A DNA stretch of 64,000 nt from Pleurodeles waltl (Eukaryota > Chordata > Amphibia > Caudata > Salamandridae), in assembly GCF_031143425.1 (NCBI RefSeq), contig NC_090446.1, forward strand, positions 1,020,477,066-1,020,541,065, in the 5' to 3' direction. Numbering within the stretch: the stretch's first letter is position 1; the number at the start of each line of letters is the position of its first letter. Of this stretch, positions 32,682 to 44,018 are shown in pieces. Position numbers and translations under genes: made by a program. The notes beneath the pieces are model-generated. The model did no database searches. It saw only the letters and a list, made by a program, of their open reading frames with translations, and was not told the DNA's origin.

Positions 32682-33886
32682 CTATGTTTTACCTGAAATA
32701 GATATTTGTACTGCTTTAAAGTTAGTAATCTTAGTATCTAATTTACTACCATCTGTGCTGCATCGTTGTAGTATTAAAATAACATAGCTCCCATTTTTTG
32801 TTGCACCTAAAGTCAACAGAACATCTGTTTGACAATTTGAACATAAATTATTTTGTGTAGCTTTTTTCACTAATGTGTCAAAGCTTACACTTTTAGAATC
32901 AGGTAACGTTAAACAAATAAAATGCACTGATTCTATTTGTGTAGTTGATGTGTATGAGCAATCTTCACATTCATGGTGGCATGAGTAACTAAGGGCCTGA
33001 TTACGAGTCTGGTGGTCCTAGGACTGCCAGACTCGTGGTGGAGGTCAACCACCACAGTCCTGGCGATCCAACCACCAGAGTATAACCCTGGTGGTCAGAC
33101 CACCAGGGGACTGCAGTTTCCACCGGGATCAAAGTTCCCGATGAGGTTACGGCGGTTGGAGTTGTAACCAGCCAGGGCAGCACTGAACTCAGTGATGCCT
33201 GGCTGATTACAATCCCACTTTCTGCCAGCCTTTCCGTGGTGGGGACCCCACTATGAAAAGTCTGGTGGAAAGCCAAAGCCAGGGGCCACGGGGCCGTGCA
33301 CTGCCCAACCCATGGCATGGGCAGTGCAGGGGCCCCTCTGCCAAGCACCATCAGAATGCACATTGTCTGATTTGCAGACAGTGCGCATTCCGAGGGTGCT
33401 AGTCGGCCCCTTATTTGCTACGGTATGGCACTCGGCTCCCTTAAGGGAGCAGAGTCCTATATCATAGCACTGGTCCTGCTTACCTGCCTGGCAGGAACGC
33501 TCTTTTACAATGTTTCCACTCGTAAGCATGACAGGAACGTTGTAATAGGACGTGGGGGGGAGATGCCACCTTTATGACAGTGGCGTCTTTTCCATGGCAT
33601 TGGCGGTCGGCTGGTCCAACTGCCAACGTTGTAATGATGGCCTGATTCTAAACTGCCAACATTGTAATGTGGCCCTAAGTCTAAACAATTAATTTTTATG
33701 TATCTCTTCTTTTTCCAAAACACCAAATATTGCTATTAGAAACTCCTGTGCATCCTCTTGAGAAGTTTGAGTAAACTGTTCAGATCCACTACACACATCT
33801 ACATTGTCTCGAAATACTGATGCAGAATGTATTTTCATTCTCTCAGTACACAGATGGTTCATCAAATTACACATGGAAGAGCACAA
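32682..33886 (-). pseudogene. Ubiquitin-specific protease (USP)-like domain of the Helitron, interrupted by a MITE
   Basis: USPs remove ubiquitin from proteins. The first piece (33886-33689) reads MCNLMNHLCTERM, then EQFTQTSQEDAQEFLIAIF, matching the USP QQDAQEFL box. The second (32960-32682) has a Cys pair (CHHECEDCS), LTLPDSKSVSFDTLV, CSNCQ, then VILILQRCSTDGSKLDTKI, matching the USP segment LPPVLILQLKRF. Removing the MITE and one TAA restores a single frame apart from one in-frame TAA after EIHKN. The catalytic Cys box upstream and the His box downstream were not found. Assignment to the Helitron rests on same strand and position after the helicase. Confidence 0.65.
32993..33675. mobile_element. 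683-bp Harbinger-type MITE with TAA duplication
   Basis: Flanked by TAA at 32990-32992 and 33676-33678. The ends are inverted: GGGCCTGATTACGAGTCTGG on the left, and GGGCCACATTACAATGTTGG on the right read from the other strand. The interior is a string of hairpins, including TGCACTGCCCA/TGGGCAGTGCA at 33298-33328. No coding capacity. It sits in the USP domain. Confidence 0.9.
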
Positions 33887-34207
33887 TACCTTCTGTTGTT
33901 TCTCTTGAATTACATCTACAACACAAGATAACTAAAACAAAATGTTTACCACAACATTAAAATAGCAGTTCACGCCAGAGGGGTTTGATAGTTATTAACC
34001 TACAATATCTCAATTATTTTCAGCTTTTTGTTTCTTAACAACTTCCTTGTTCTGTTTTTCTTTCCTTCTATGCAGCACCATCATTAAACTGTTTTGAAAC
34101 TTTCCGCTTTGGACAGATGGAGCGTTCCTCCTAAACTGGATAGTGTCCTAAATAAGGAGCATAAAAACATCTTGAGTCTGCATTTACTCTGCTCTTACCA
34201 ATTGCAA

Positions 34208-35450
34208 CTAGATAAGAACCAATGTCCCAACTGGAGCCAAAGCTACATATGACATAACTTTCTTAAACACGGTACTATCAATATTAATAAATGCTGCATC
34301 TAAGTTTAATTCATGTGATTTATGAATAGTAATAGCATATGCTACAGAAACTAGAAATAGTTTCCGTCTAGCATAAAAATCTTTCACAAGCAAAAAACGT
34401 GGAATAGACTGTTCAGTCTACTTTGCATTGTCAATCTGATCAAATTAAATCACACGGTATTCCATCTCATTCCTATTAGGAAAATTAATAAAATCAACAA
34501 CTTTACCCATAGCACCACTAAAAAACCTTTCTGAAAATTAAATATCAATACAAAATCACCCTACAGTTTTTGCATAGGCTTTTCTCTAACCCTGCAGTTC
34601 ATTAAACTGATTTTTCTAATGTTTCATTTGGCAATACAGTCACACTCTGGTGTTCCATTGTATCTACTGCCTTCAGTTGCAAAATGTCTTCTTTCTCAAA
34701 TTCCAGCAATTCTTTGTTGAAAGACACACACCTCCTATATAGGAATCAGACACACAACATGTTTACCTTTTTGTAGAAAGTTAACATTAGTTCTGCTGCT
34801 CACTTGGTGGAAACAGTTTTTTAAGAAGTAAACCTTCTAGAACACGCCTTCCCTCATTTGAAAGAACACCTTCTCTAATCTTGTTCGAAATATTTCCATA
34901 TTCAGTGTCAGAGCCTTGTCACATAGTCCTAATTAATTCTTTGTATTGGAAATGTAACCAAATATTCACATTTCCAATGCTTCCCAAAGAATTCCTATTG
35001 TCATCATGGAGCAGTGTCTTTGACACAGGCTGGCCCTTCACAGGTGCAAGATTCAGTAGATTTCCTAAAACAACCAAATGTTTTCCTCCAAATAGAACAT
35101 CATAACCTATTTTCAGAACGTCTTGCAGTCTCAAATGCACAAAGGCAAGCATTAAGATTGGTACCACGCTCACCTCATTGATGATTTGAAGTTTCAACTT
35201 TTTTAGTACTCTTTACACTTCATGACAAGCTTCATTGGATAAAGTTTGGTATTCCAATTTGTTGTCATTTTCCACAGGCAGCATCAAAAGTTGATGTAAA
35301 GTAATACTTTTGATATTGTGCGCAGCTAATCCAGTAGGTGCTGTAACCGCACATGATAAATTACAGTCTGTAGTCATCTACAGAAAAGCAGCAAGAAGTT
35401 GTGTGAAGTTTTTTTTTTACCAGTACCAGCTCGACCACCGACATGCAACA
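34208..35450 (-). pseudogene. Pif1-family helicase domain of the Helitron, decayed
   Basis: This helicase would unwind DNA during rolling-circle transposition. Motifs on minus, in order: Walker A GGRAGTGKK (about 35439-35413); Walker B region LQIINEVSVVPILMLAFVHL (35190 on), with Asn where DE is normal; FGGKHLVVLGNLLNLAPVKG, with GN for the usual GD; and the C-terminal AITIHKSHELNLD (about 34345), close to AxTIHKSQGxTLD. Frames between the motifs contain many stops. Altered acidic residues plus stops make it inactive. Confidence 0.8.
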
Positions 35451-35771
35451 GTATAGGCTTAAATGTCGAGCACCCACTCTCTTTCTTCTCAGGAAGCAAT
35501 CCACGTTCAACTGTAGCTTTCACTTCCATATATATTTTCATTTACTCATCACTTAGTTGTCTAACAAAATTTTCCAAATACATTGTTTCTTGTTTGGCTT
35601 GCTCCACTGCAGTCGCCATCTCATTCATTGCAGTAGTAGCCTCATTGTCAATTATTGGCTGTCAAAGTGGATCCCGACTTTAAGGACCTGAACTGGGACT
35701 GCTTTGTGAACTCTTCTTATCTACCTCAGCAGTAATTGCATCTTCCTGATTAATTTCGTCAGTCAACATTT

Positions 35772-36213
35772 TCAAGTAATTGAGGAATACTGAGCATTCA
35801 ATGCCATCCTTTGCAGTACTGAAAGAGTCTTCGTACCAGTCACAATCTCATAGTAATTCTGATTCAGAATGCTAAGGTTTAAACAGCTGCAAAATTGCCA
35901 AACAGAAACGTATCTTTTTGAAGCAGTCTGGCAAATCCATTTTCTATGGTTAATTAGATTGCCTTTGCTGTGTCGCACCATACACCCACTGCAACCATCT
36001 ACTGCAAATTTACCGTCATCTACACTTTCAGTCATATTATTTTTATATGTGTAGTACTGGAGTACATCATACACTTACAGGTGGAATACATATGAAATAC
36101 TTTGTCGAAATCTAGGATCCTCTGTAATAATCTTGTTGACCTATACTATATGCACAAGATGGTCATCATATTGCCCACGTACTCCAGTTGGAAATAGATA
36201 AGGAAAACATTGA
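35772..36213 (-). pseudogene. Helitron_like_N region (downstream half)
   Basis: Begins right at the H3 left end with CFPYLFPTGVRGQYDDHLVHI, then TEDPRFRQSISYVFHL, both typical of the Helitron N-terminal/Rep region. A stop separates them. The next frame (36074-35772) has CSGCMVRHSKGNLINHRKWIC. I could not find the HUH and two-Tyr Rep core, which may be deleted: only ~330 bp separate this segment from the helicase. Confidence 0.65.
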
Positions 36214-36530
36214 GGGCCATATTTATACTTTTTGACGCAAAACTGCGCCAATGCAGTTTTGCGTAAGAAAACATTCCGCCGGCTAACGCCATTTCTTTGC
36301 GCTGTGCAGTCATCAAATTTATACTTTGACGCACAGCAGCGCAAACCACAGTTGTGAGTCATTTTTCTTTACTCAAACCAATACGTCACGTCGTAAAGAA
36401 AAACAACGTTAACGCGGCGAAAATGACTGTGAGACGGTTTACAACTTCGCAAACTGGAAACGTGCCGTTATTGACGCAATAGCGTCAAAAAGAAGTGCAA
36501 ACACATCAAAATGTGCTAAGAAGACCCAAA

Positions 36531-39351
36531 ATGGATCTCAGATGCTTGCACAGACCCCAGGAAGATGACAACAAACCAGGAACCAGCCAGGAGGACCCAC
36601 ACAAGACCCAGGACAGGGAAAAGAAGAAAAGAAAGTGTCGCTTCAGTGCAGAGGAGCAGGAAATTCTGGTGAAAGAGGTGACGGAACACCAGCACCAACT
36701 GTTTGTCACCTCAAAGTTGCTAATTAGTAGGAGAGAGGCAATATGGCAACAAATTGTTGACAAGATCAACAGTGTGGCAGAAGTACGGAGAACAGTTATC
36801 GAGTGCAATAAACACTGGCATGACTGCAAGCGCAGGACCAAGGAAAAGATGGCCAGGAACAGGAAAGCAGCACTGCAGACTGGAGGTGGGAGTCCAGCAC
36901 CGCAGGAGGCCCTGGACCACATGGAGAAGATGGTGGCAGCTGTCATCCCTGAGGAGATCGTCACAGGGATTCAAGGACAGAACAGCGCAGACTACCTGGA
37001 GACAACACAGATGCAGGGTAAGTCTCATGGGGAACTAAAATGCCTAATTGTTAACTGCAACCGGGGGGGGACATACCCACTACACAATGCATGGAAGTCA
37101 CGATATTCAGGGAGTGGCATGGTTAAAGGAGCACGGTACGGGGCATGGCCCATTCAGAGGAAACCTGGGGCACAGTACTAACTACACCAACAACCTTTGT
37201 ATGCTGCCCTGCCAAGGATGTTGGAAAGGTAAAGCCAGGCCAGGAGGGTAGGGTACAACGTAAAACTGGCAGCCCATCACACGTCAGCCAGTATTCTCCC
37301 TACATCAACTAGGGCCCAATAAACAAACTCTGGCCATATCTCCAAGTTGAATTTAACATTGACAACAGTTGCCATTACCACCTCTGCTGTGTGTGCAGGT
37401 CAAGTAGCTAATGGCAGTAACGTCCCCATGGATCAAACACACCCAAATTAGAGGGTTCAGGATGAAAACGTTATCAATCCCCTGAAATCAATACAAATGT
37501 TCCAATTCTGCCAAATGTGATTGTCCATAGTTGCTACAAACATCAGCCATTGTTATAAACATTAGGAGGTACACAGCACTAATGTCATACCCATGCTGCA
37601 TATGTCAGGGTCCACCCTGTTCCTGGGTCACAATGCAACATCCCAAATGTTATACTGCTCAGACAACAGCATTGAGTAGGAGGACATATGTAACTGGTTA
37701 CAGAAATACACCCGCACAGTCAGAGGAGGAAATGGAACACTGATAGGACCATCAGTGCAATCCAATGTAGCACACATTTCCCAACATCAGCAGTACACAT
37801 TACCAATGCTGACATCTGTATCGTGCCATACCAATGCTATACATAGTATATGCTAGATCTCAGCAACATATAGGTGGATGTGAAATATCAGAGACTGGTG
37901 CAGTTCCAGAATGTTAAGTGGGGTGCTAGTGCCATCAGAACACCCACAGCCAGTGAAAGGCCTCACCATGAGAATGGAAGTAGACGGAGGGTTGAGTAGG
38001 ACAAGAAGGTGGCAATTCACAATTTGGCCAGAACTGTAAACTTTGTACTTGTATAGCGCTCTTTTACCCTGAGGGCATCTTGGCGCTTTTACACATACCG
38101 CTGTGGAACCCTTCTTGGCTTTCCCTGTGAAGTGCCCACTCCTGGGCACCCCCAAGGTGAAGCCAGGCATCCCTAGCACTGTTGGGGCCGTTGTGGAGAT
38201 TAAGCAAGCTATTGCTCAGAGTTACAGAGTGGGACCCCATGATTAGATTGGCACCGACGCGAGAGTTATCAGGTCTGAGGAAATTGAGCCCAAGACCCGC
38301 CGAGGCGGGAATTGAACCCTGGTCCCAGGCCACACCTCTGCATCAGGGTCTGCCGCTCTAACCATTGAGCCACACTTCTCCACAACCAACACCTAGAGGA
38401 TGTGATGCTGACAAGTCCACAAACTGACCACAATACATGTGACATGCAGGTGGGGCAGAGGCCTGGGAGAATGCTAATATGAAAGACAGGAACAATGAAC
38501 AGGAACCAAGATCACAATGTGAAAATAATAGGAAGGCAGGCACGTCACATTACAAATCCCACAACACAGACACACTAATTGTACCATATCTCATTGCAGA
38601 GGACGATGGCTCTCCTGCGGATATGCCTGTCCAGGACTACCCTGATGACATGGATGACGAGCTGACAAACATCAGCCAGCAGACCCTCCAAGATGTCCTT
38701 GGAACCCTCCTGACCCCACCTTCAGTCACAAGGAGCACAGAACTAGCAGCCATGACAGAGGACCCACCCACCACCCCAATTGTAGGACCTGCCAGCTCCA
38801 ACACAGCTGAGGACTCCGACGACACTGGCACCAGTTTTGAGAGAACTGTTGTTGGAGTTCAGCGGGAGCTGGCCAAGGAGGTGTGGGTGGGGATGCAAAA
38901 TATGGCATCCAGGCTAGAGGGGGTGCGTTCGTGCATGATGTCAACTGAAGAACAGGCAGCAGCTATGCAAGGGCGAACAACAATCTTGCAGGAACTTGAA
39001 AAAAAGTTGAAGGAAATCAGCACAGCTGTAATAGAGTTGACCCAACACCTACAACAACAATCCTGTCAACGCATGCACGAACGCAATATTGAACCCCCCA
39101 GGGCCGACCTGGCTACCTACCACAGTGATGTGGCTGCTATTCTTAAGAACCAGCAGCTCCTCCTTGCTGCAGTACTGCCCTTAATAGCCCCACAGTTGGC
39201 AGCTACCGGGATGCCTGACTCCACATCTTCAAACACTGAGGTGTGTGTTGCCCCTTCACAACCACCACCACCAAGGGCAGAGGAGACAACACACACATCA
39301 GAAGATGAAGACGTGGAACAGATCACCTTCACCCATAAGAGTACCCAGTAG
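36531..39351 (+). CDS. Harbinger accessory gene A: Myb/SANT-like DNA-binding protein, two exons, intact
   Basis: Exon 1 36531-37017 and exon 2 38600-39351 join in frame (phase 1; donor G|GTAAGT, acceptor TTGCAG|AG) to give 412 residues. The start ATG at 36531 (MDLRCLHRPQEDD) is the first in frame. Residues about 36-110 form a Myb/SANT-like domain (Myb_DNA-bind_5 type): RKCRFSAEEQEILVKEV, then RREAIWQQIVDKINS and CNKHWHDCKRRTKEKM. After an acidic linker comes a coiled-coil-like stretch (TTILQELEKKLKEISTAVIE, then LATYHSDVAAILKNQQLLL), probably for multimerisation. AATAAA near 39648 fits its 3' end. No frameshift or stop was seen. Role in binding element ends is inferred from the family. Confidence 0.85.
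37018..38599 (+). other. Intron of accessory gene A
   Basis: 1.58-kb intron that starts GTAAGT and ends in a pyrimidine tract and CAG. It contains the tRNA-derived SINE at 38036-38381 and otherwise no recognisable feature. Confidence 0.75.
38036..38381 (-). mobile_element. tRNA-derived SINE
   Basis: On minus, box A TGGCTCAATGGTTAGAGC (38371-38354) and box B GGTTCAATTCC (38318-38308) are spaced as in a tRNA gene. A ~250-bp body follows and ends AGCGCTATACAAGTACAAAG, similar to the GCGCTTTATAAAT tails of the L2-type LINEs here, which may supply the RT. Transcription would be by Pol III. Confidence 0.8.
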
Positions 39352-40850
39352 CACTAGTCCCTGCCACATGGCCACCTATTGCCAAGGTCTTGTGCTTTGT
39401 AACATGCCAGTCTTGCAAAAACTGTACTCAAGCACTGTTCTTCAGCCTACTGTTTATCTTGTCACCCTGCCCTGTGATTGTCTCTCACTAACTCATTGGC
39501 AAATCCTGTCCCTCTGCACTGTCTGACACTTCACCCCAGCATGTCCAAATGACATGTCCTTTTACACTTGTGTAGGATCACAATGGAAGATGTCACACTA
39601 ATGACTCACAATCATGTACAATATACATATAGCACTACAGCACTTTAAAATAAATAGCACCTACACAACAACTTTGTCTCTGTGTAATGTGACACATAAC
39701 CCATGAGGTAGATCAGTGATGTTTACCTCAGGTCAATGATTATTGATTGTCAGTACACCTGACCTGAACGAATTTTGGCTGATAACTATGCACAGTGGTC
39801 TGGATTGTACCATCATCTGCCCCTCCTAAGGGTTATTTGAGAGGAAAATAGAAACTATACACCATAATGCTGTGTTGGACAGAATAACGCTTCCTCAAGG
39901 GATGTCTAAGCCAAAAAATATTGCCTTCAAATTTTTCTTCAAGCAAAAACTTACATATGTGACATTTGAGCCAAATTTTACCTAAAACATACCATACTGC
40001 ATGAATGGATGTGTATGAGTTTACATACAAAGATGTCACCGGGCTGAACATTTTAACAAATGATAGGTGTGAGTTATGTATACCATACTACATGAGAGCA
40101 TACTACCACTCACCTTATAAGGATTCGCTTGGACATCAGCCTGCAGGCTGACTTAACACAGTGTCCTCAATACCAAATCTGATAGCAAAGTATGTGACAT
40201 TGAAACCATACATCAAAAATTAACCACACTTTGGGATCCATAGTAACCGTGAGTGGTGGGTGCAATGGATGGCAGAGTCTTAGCAAAGTAGCTTTGGTGT
40301 AGCTGCCAATGTAACAGCTCAGTGGGGATTTGGTTGCAGCATGAGACACAAAACCTAATACAAAAGAGACACTGTTCACTCATGCTAAGGCCCTGGTCTC
40401 CAAGAACGTGACATATACTGTAAAGGGGTACCTAAATATTTATTAAACAGTAAAAACAGAAGCTAAAACTAGGGGAAACAGCTTACCTAACCTAATCTAT
40501 TCTAACTACACATTACCCACAACTGGCCCTAACTAACCTAAGCTAAACCTACTTATCACATTTAACGAAACGATCTAAACATCAGCCCCCCACCCCCCTT
40601 ATAAGACGGGACACATGGTGGACAACATATACTAACCTAAACACATACTATCTTATACTAAACAAATATATATTTTTTTGTATTTTATTTTTATTATAAT
40701 TATTTTTTTTGAAAAAACCCAAAACCCCAACATCATCAACACACACGTAATTAAAAACAGATATTAAAAGTATCATACCCACACCCCCACCCACTACTAC
40801 TAACTAAACTAACAGCCTATACTAACCTAACACTAAGCCCCCTAAGCCCA
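39352..40850. other. Convergent intergenic region of H3
   Basis: Lies between the 3' ends of accessory genes A (+) and B (-). AT-rich tract at 40670-40720. No coding signal seen. Confidence 0.6.
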
Positions 40851-43800
40851 CTAATTAAAAGAACAAGGAAAGAGGAGGGAGGGGAGGGAATCGTGGCTGA
40901 GGGTATATTGTCTACACGGTTGCCCTCCAAGGGTCTTTTTTATGGCACGCACCCTCCGATTTACTTGTGCCACCTCCTGCTGCAGCCTGGTTATTTTCCG
41001 CAACATAGGGTCCAAGTTCCGTTGCATCTGTTGAAAGGCTGCTGGGTCTATGACTGCAGCATGGGTGGTCTGGGTGCCAGTGGAGGAAGTATGTGCCTTT
41101 GTCGGTGCCATGTCTGTAGGAGGAGGTGCAGGTGGTGCTGTGACAGGTCCTGGAGCAGTGGAGGTTGACGGTCCAGCAAAGGTGCCTGCTAAGGTTGGTG
41201 CCACCTGGGTGGTAGTGGTGGTGCTGGTGGTGGTGGCTGTGGTGGACACGGAAGGGCCCCCTTGGGCAAATGCCCTCCACACTCTGGAGGCTTTTTCATG
41301 GCGATAACGCCTTGCCATGTTGCGGAACCCGGACTCCACATCCAGAATGTGGTGGTAACGCATTGCCCTGCGCTGAAACTCCCAAATCTGGATGGGATTC
41401 ATATTGGCAGCTGTTAAAACAAATAGAAAACCAAACATTAGGTACTTCATTGTGTGATATGGCTCCAGAAGTAAATCAGACAATACATCTAATGTACCAG
41501 AAACAGCCCATATCATCATGCAGATCACTGATTGTCCCTGAGGAAGTACATGCCAATGCAGCCTACACATGTCCTATCAAACAGCACAGCAATACTCTAA
41601 AAGATGGATAACAACTTGAATGACTTATGCATCATTGTTCAGCCATTTGTCAGGTAAAAAAATGCTGCAAGTCCTCCACAACTGACAGGGCCGCAAGATC
41701 TGCGAGTTGTAAATGGAATTGCCAGGATAGAATGCAGTTGCTAATCATGAGTGGCTATCCTAGGTTTGGACAAGTGACTTACAGATTTACATGTCTGTGT
41801 ACTAAACTTGGAGCATCAGTCCTAGGGATACTTTTTACAACCCTACGCCTGTGCCTGAGGGGGGTGGAGCAGGCAACAAATACTTTCAAACAACAAGGAC
41901 ACCCAGGAAGCTTTGGACAGCTGTACATGGGTTTGGGCAGCCCACCACAGGTAAGGAGGAAGTCCAACTAGGATACAGCCAAACCTTGGACAATCCCATC
42001 CACACTTATGTTTGGAAATACAGACCATTGTCAACATCATTTCCTACCAGTAATACATGACTTACAACAAGCAGACAGATGCACGCACACATCTGCCCAT
42101 GAGCTGCATGCACAACTAGGCCATTGTACTCAAGTGCCTCAAACTCGTAGCACAACATGTGGAGCTACATGCTGCAAGGAAGTCAAACATTCAGTCAAAC
42201 ATGTTCAATAGTGAATGGGGAAGCTGAAGTCTGTGGGTAAGACTTTGGCATCCCTATTCTGTGAGAATCTGGGTCTGACTTGCTGACCAAATCACAAATA
42301 TGGTCCTCTGCTACATTTTCTGATTTTAAGTTTTATCCACAAAACTCAACCCTATTCATATGGCCGTGCCTACAGGACTGACCTACAATCCAAAATTATG
42401 ACACTACACTAATGATTGGCCAACTCAAAGATGGGGAAAAAAGTATACTCCACTCAAGGAACATATCCGATCATTGACCAGCGTATCACACCTTGGTATG
42501 TGTCCAAGACACAGGAGTCAATCACACATCATTAGCAAACACAGCACAGAACAGAAATATCAACACTTACTGGAGATGTCTCTGTCTGCAAATCGAGCCA
42601 CTTCTCCAATAGTGTAGAGGGCAGGTACACCTGTAAGGTATGGAAGGGAGAAATGTGCTCAATGTCTGTGCACTGTACAACACTTCCAAATACAAATACT
42701 ATGTGTAATATTAACTCAAAAAGTCAAGCCTCTCAGACATGATGATACTGCATTCGACATACCACTGCAAAGATGTACAGGGGACGCCAGTGAGTGATAC
42801 ACACATATCTGCTCACATGCAGTGGCCCTAACTATAATGTGGTGGCAAACGTGCTCCATCATTAGTTAGCAGACCAATTCATGGAGTGTATCCATCATGT
42901 GCATCCATGAGAGACATGCAAAGCCACTTTCCTGGAGGACTGCAATACCAGTCACCCAGCAATTGTGACTGAGACCAATTTAAAACACACAGGTACAATG
43001 TACAGAGGGCCAGGGACAGTTGTTAGCCCTCAATTTGTATCATTTTCTTCATTTTATGTGCCACAGCTATAGTAAGTTGCACCAACCATAGAGATATGAA
43101 CCTGTGTGCATAACTTTAGGCATCCATCCCTAATTTAATTGTGGCACTACAAAGTCCTAATATCAGTCTAAGATGTTACCTGAGGTCAGCTATAACTTGT
43201 TACGTATGTGTCAGAATCCAGTTCAGACATGTATTCGAAAACATTGAGGAACACAATATTTCCTGTAAAAATCTGGATTTAAAACATGTGTTTCCTGATA
43301 CACTCACAGACCATGCATGAAACATATGTTAGAGCCACATTTGCATCATTAATTGACGTGAAGGCAGCACTAATTTACAGGCTCCTGTTGTGTTTTGTAA
43401 GTTAGTCTAGCTGTTGCGTCAACAAATGACGGTAATGTGTAGGAATTATTTATATCTCACATGCAACTGTGACCCATATTTATACTTTTTTAGCGCCGCA
43501 TTTGTGCCGCTTTTTGACGCAAAAGCGGCGCTAACATACAAAATACAATTGTATTTTGTAAGTTTGCGCTGCTTTTGCTTCAAAAAATGATGCAAATGCG
43601 GTGCTAATAAAGTAGAAATATGGGCCTGTATGTTTAACTTGCATTCCACATGTTCAAAAACATTGCCTGCAGCGTATGAACAAATCAGCTACTGTCACTA
43701 CAGAGCATTTAAATGTGCACATTACTCTGATTTGTACTCACCAACAGGGCCACCAATCACAATCACCAGGTGGTCCAGGAGGTCTTGCTCCCGGGCAACC

Positions 43801-44018
43801 AGCTCAGCCCAATGGTGTTTCAGCTGGTGGTTGTTGCGCGGTGTATTGTAGATTCGCTGTAGATGGTACAGGACCTTTGCCCACCGGAGCCTCCTTGCCT
43901 CTGTGTGATACCCCTGGCCAACTGCTTCAATCATTAACGGTAGGAAGTGGCACACCAGACAAATAAAGCCACCCAGCTCCTCCTCTCCCATCCTGCCAAG
44001 ACAAGGCCTACCCAACAT
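40851..44018 (-). CDS. Harbinger accessory gene B: second putative DNA-binding protein, three exons, intact
   Basis: Exons on minus: 44018-43742, 42630-42571 and 41410-40851. All donors (GTGAGT, GTAAGT) and AG acceptors keep phase 1, giving 298 residues without a stop. Exon 1 has GEEELGGFICLVCHFLPLMIEA, then RRLRWAKVLYHLQRIYN and NHQLKHHWAELVAREQDLL, a three-helix arrangement with Trp spacing like a SANT/trihelix fold. Exon 3 has a conserved-looking WEFQRRAMRYHHILDVESGF, then a Thr/Pro-rich linker, then a C-terminal coiled coil (RKITRLQQEVAQVNRRVRAI). The alternative start is the next ATG at 43991. Family name not certain; DNA binding is inferred. It carries no similarity to the gene A domain that I can see by eye. 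Confidence 0.75.
43471..43626. mobile_element. 156-bp MITE of the H3 family, TGT duplication
   Basis: TGT on both sides (43468-43470, 43627-43629). Ends: left GACCCATATTTATACTTTTT, right read from minus GGCCCATATTTCTACTTTAT. The whole element is nearly one palindrome, centred on ACAAAATACAATTGTATTTTG. It lies in intron 1 of accessory gene B. Terminal similarity to H3 suggests H3 enzymes move it. Confidence 0.85.

Noticed and set aside
38300..38375. A tRNA gene on minus
   Set aside because: Box A and box B are present, but the arms do not fold into a cloverleaf by eye and a long SINE body follows.
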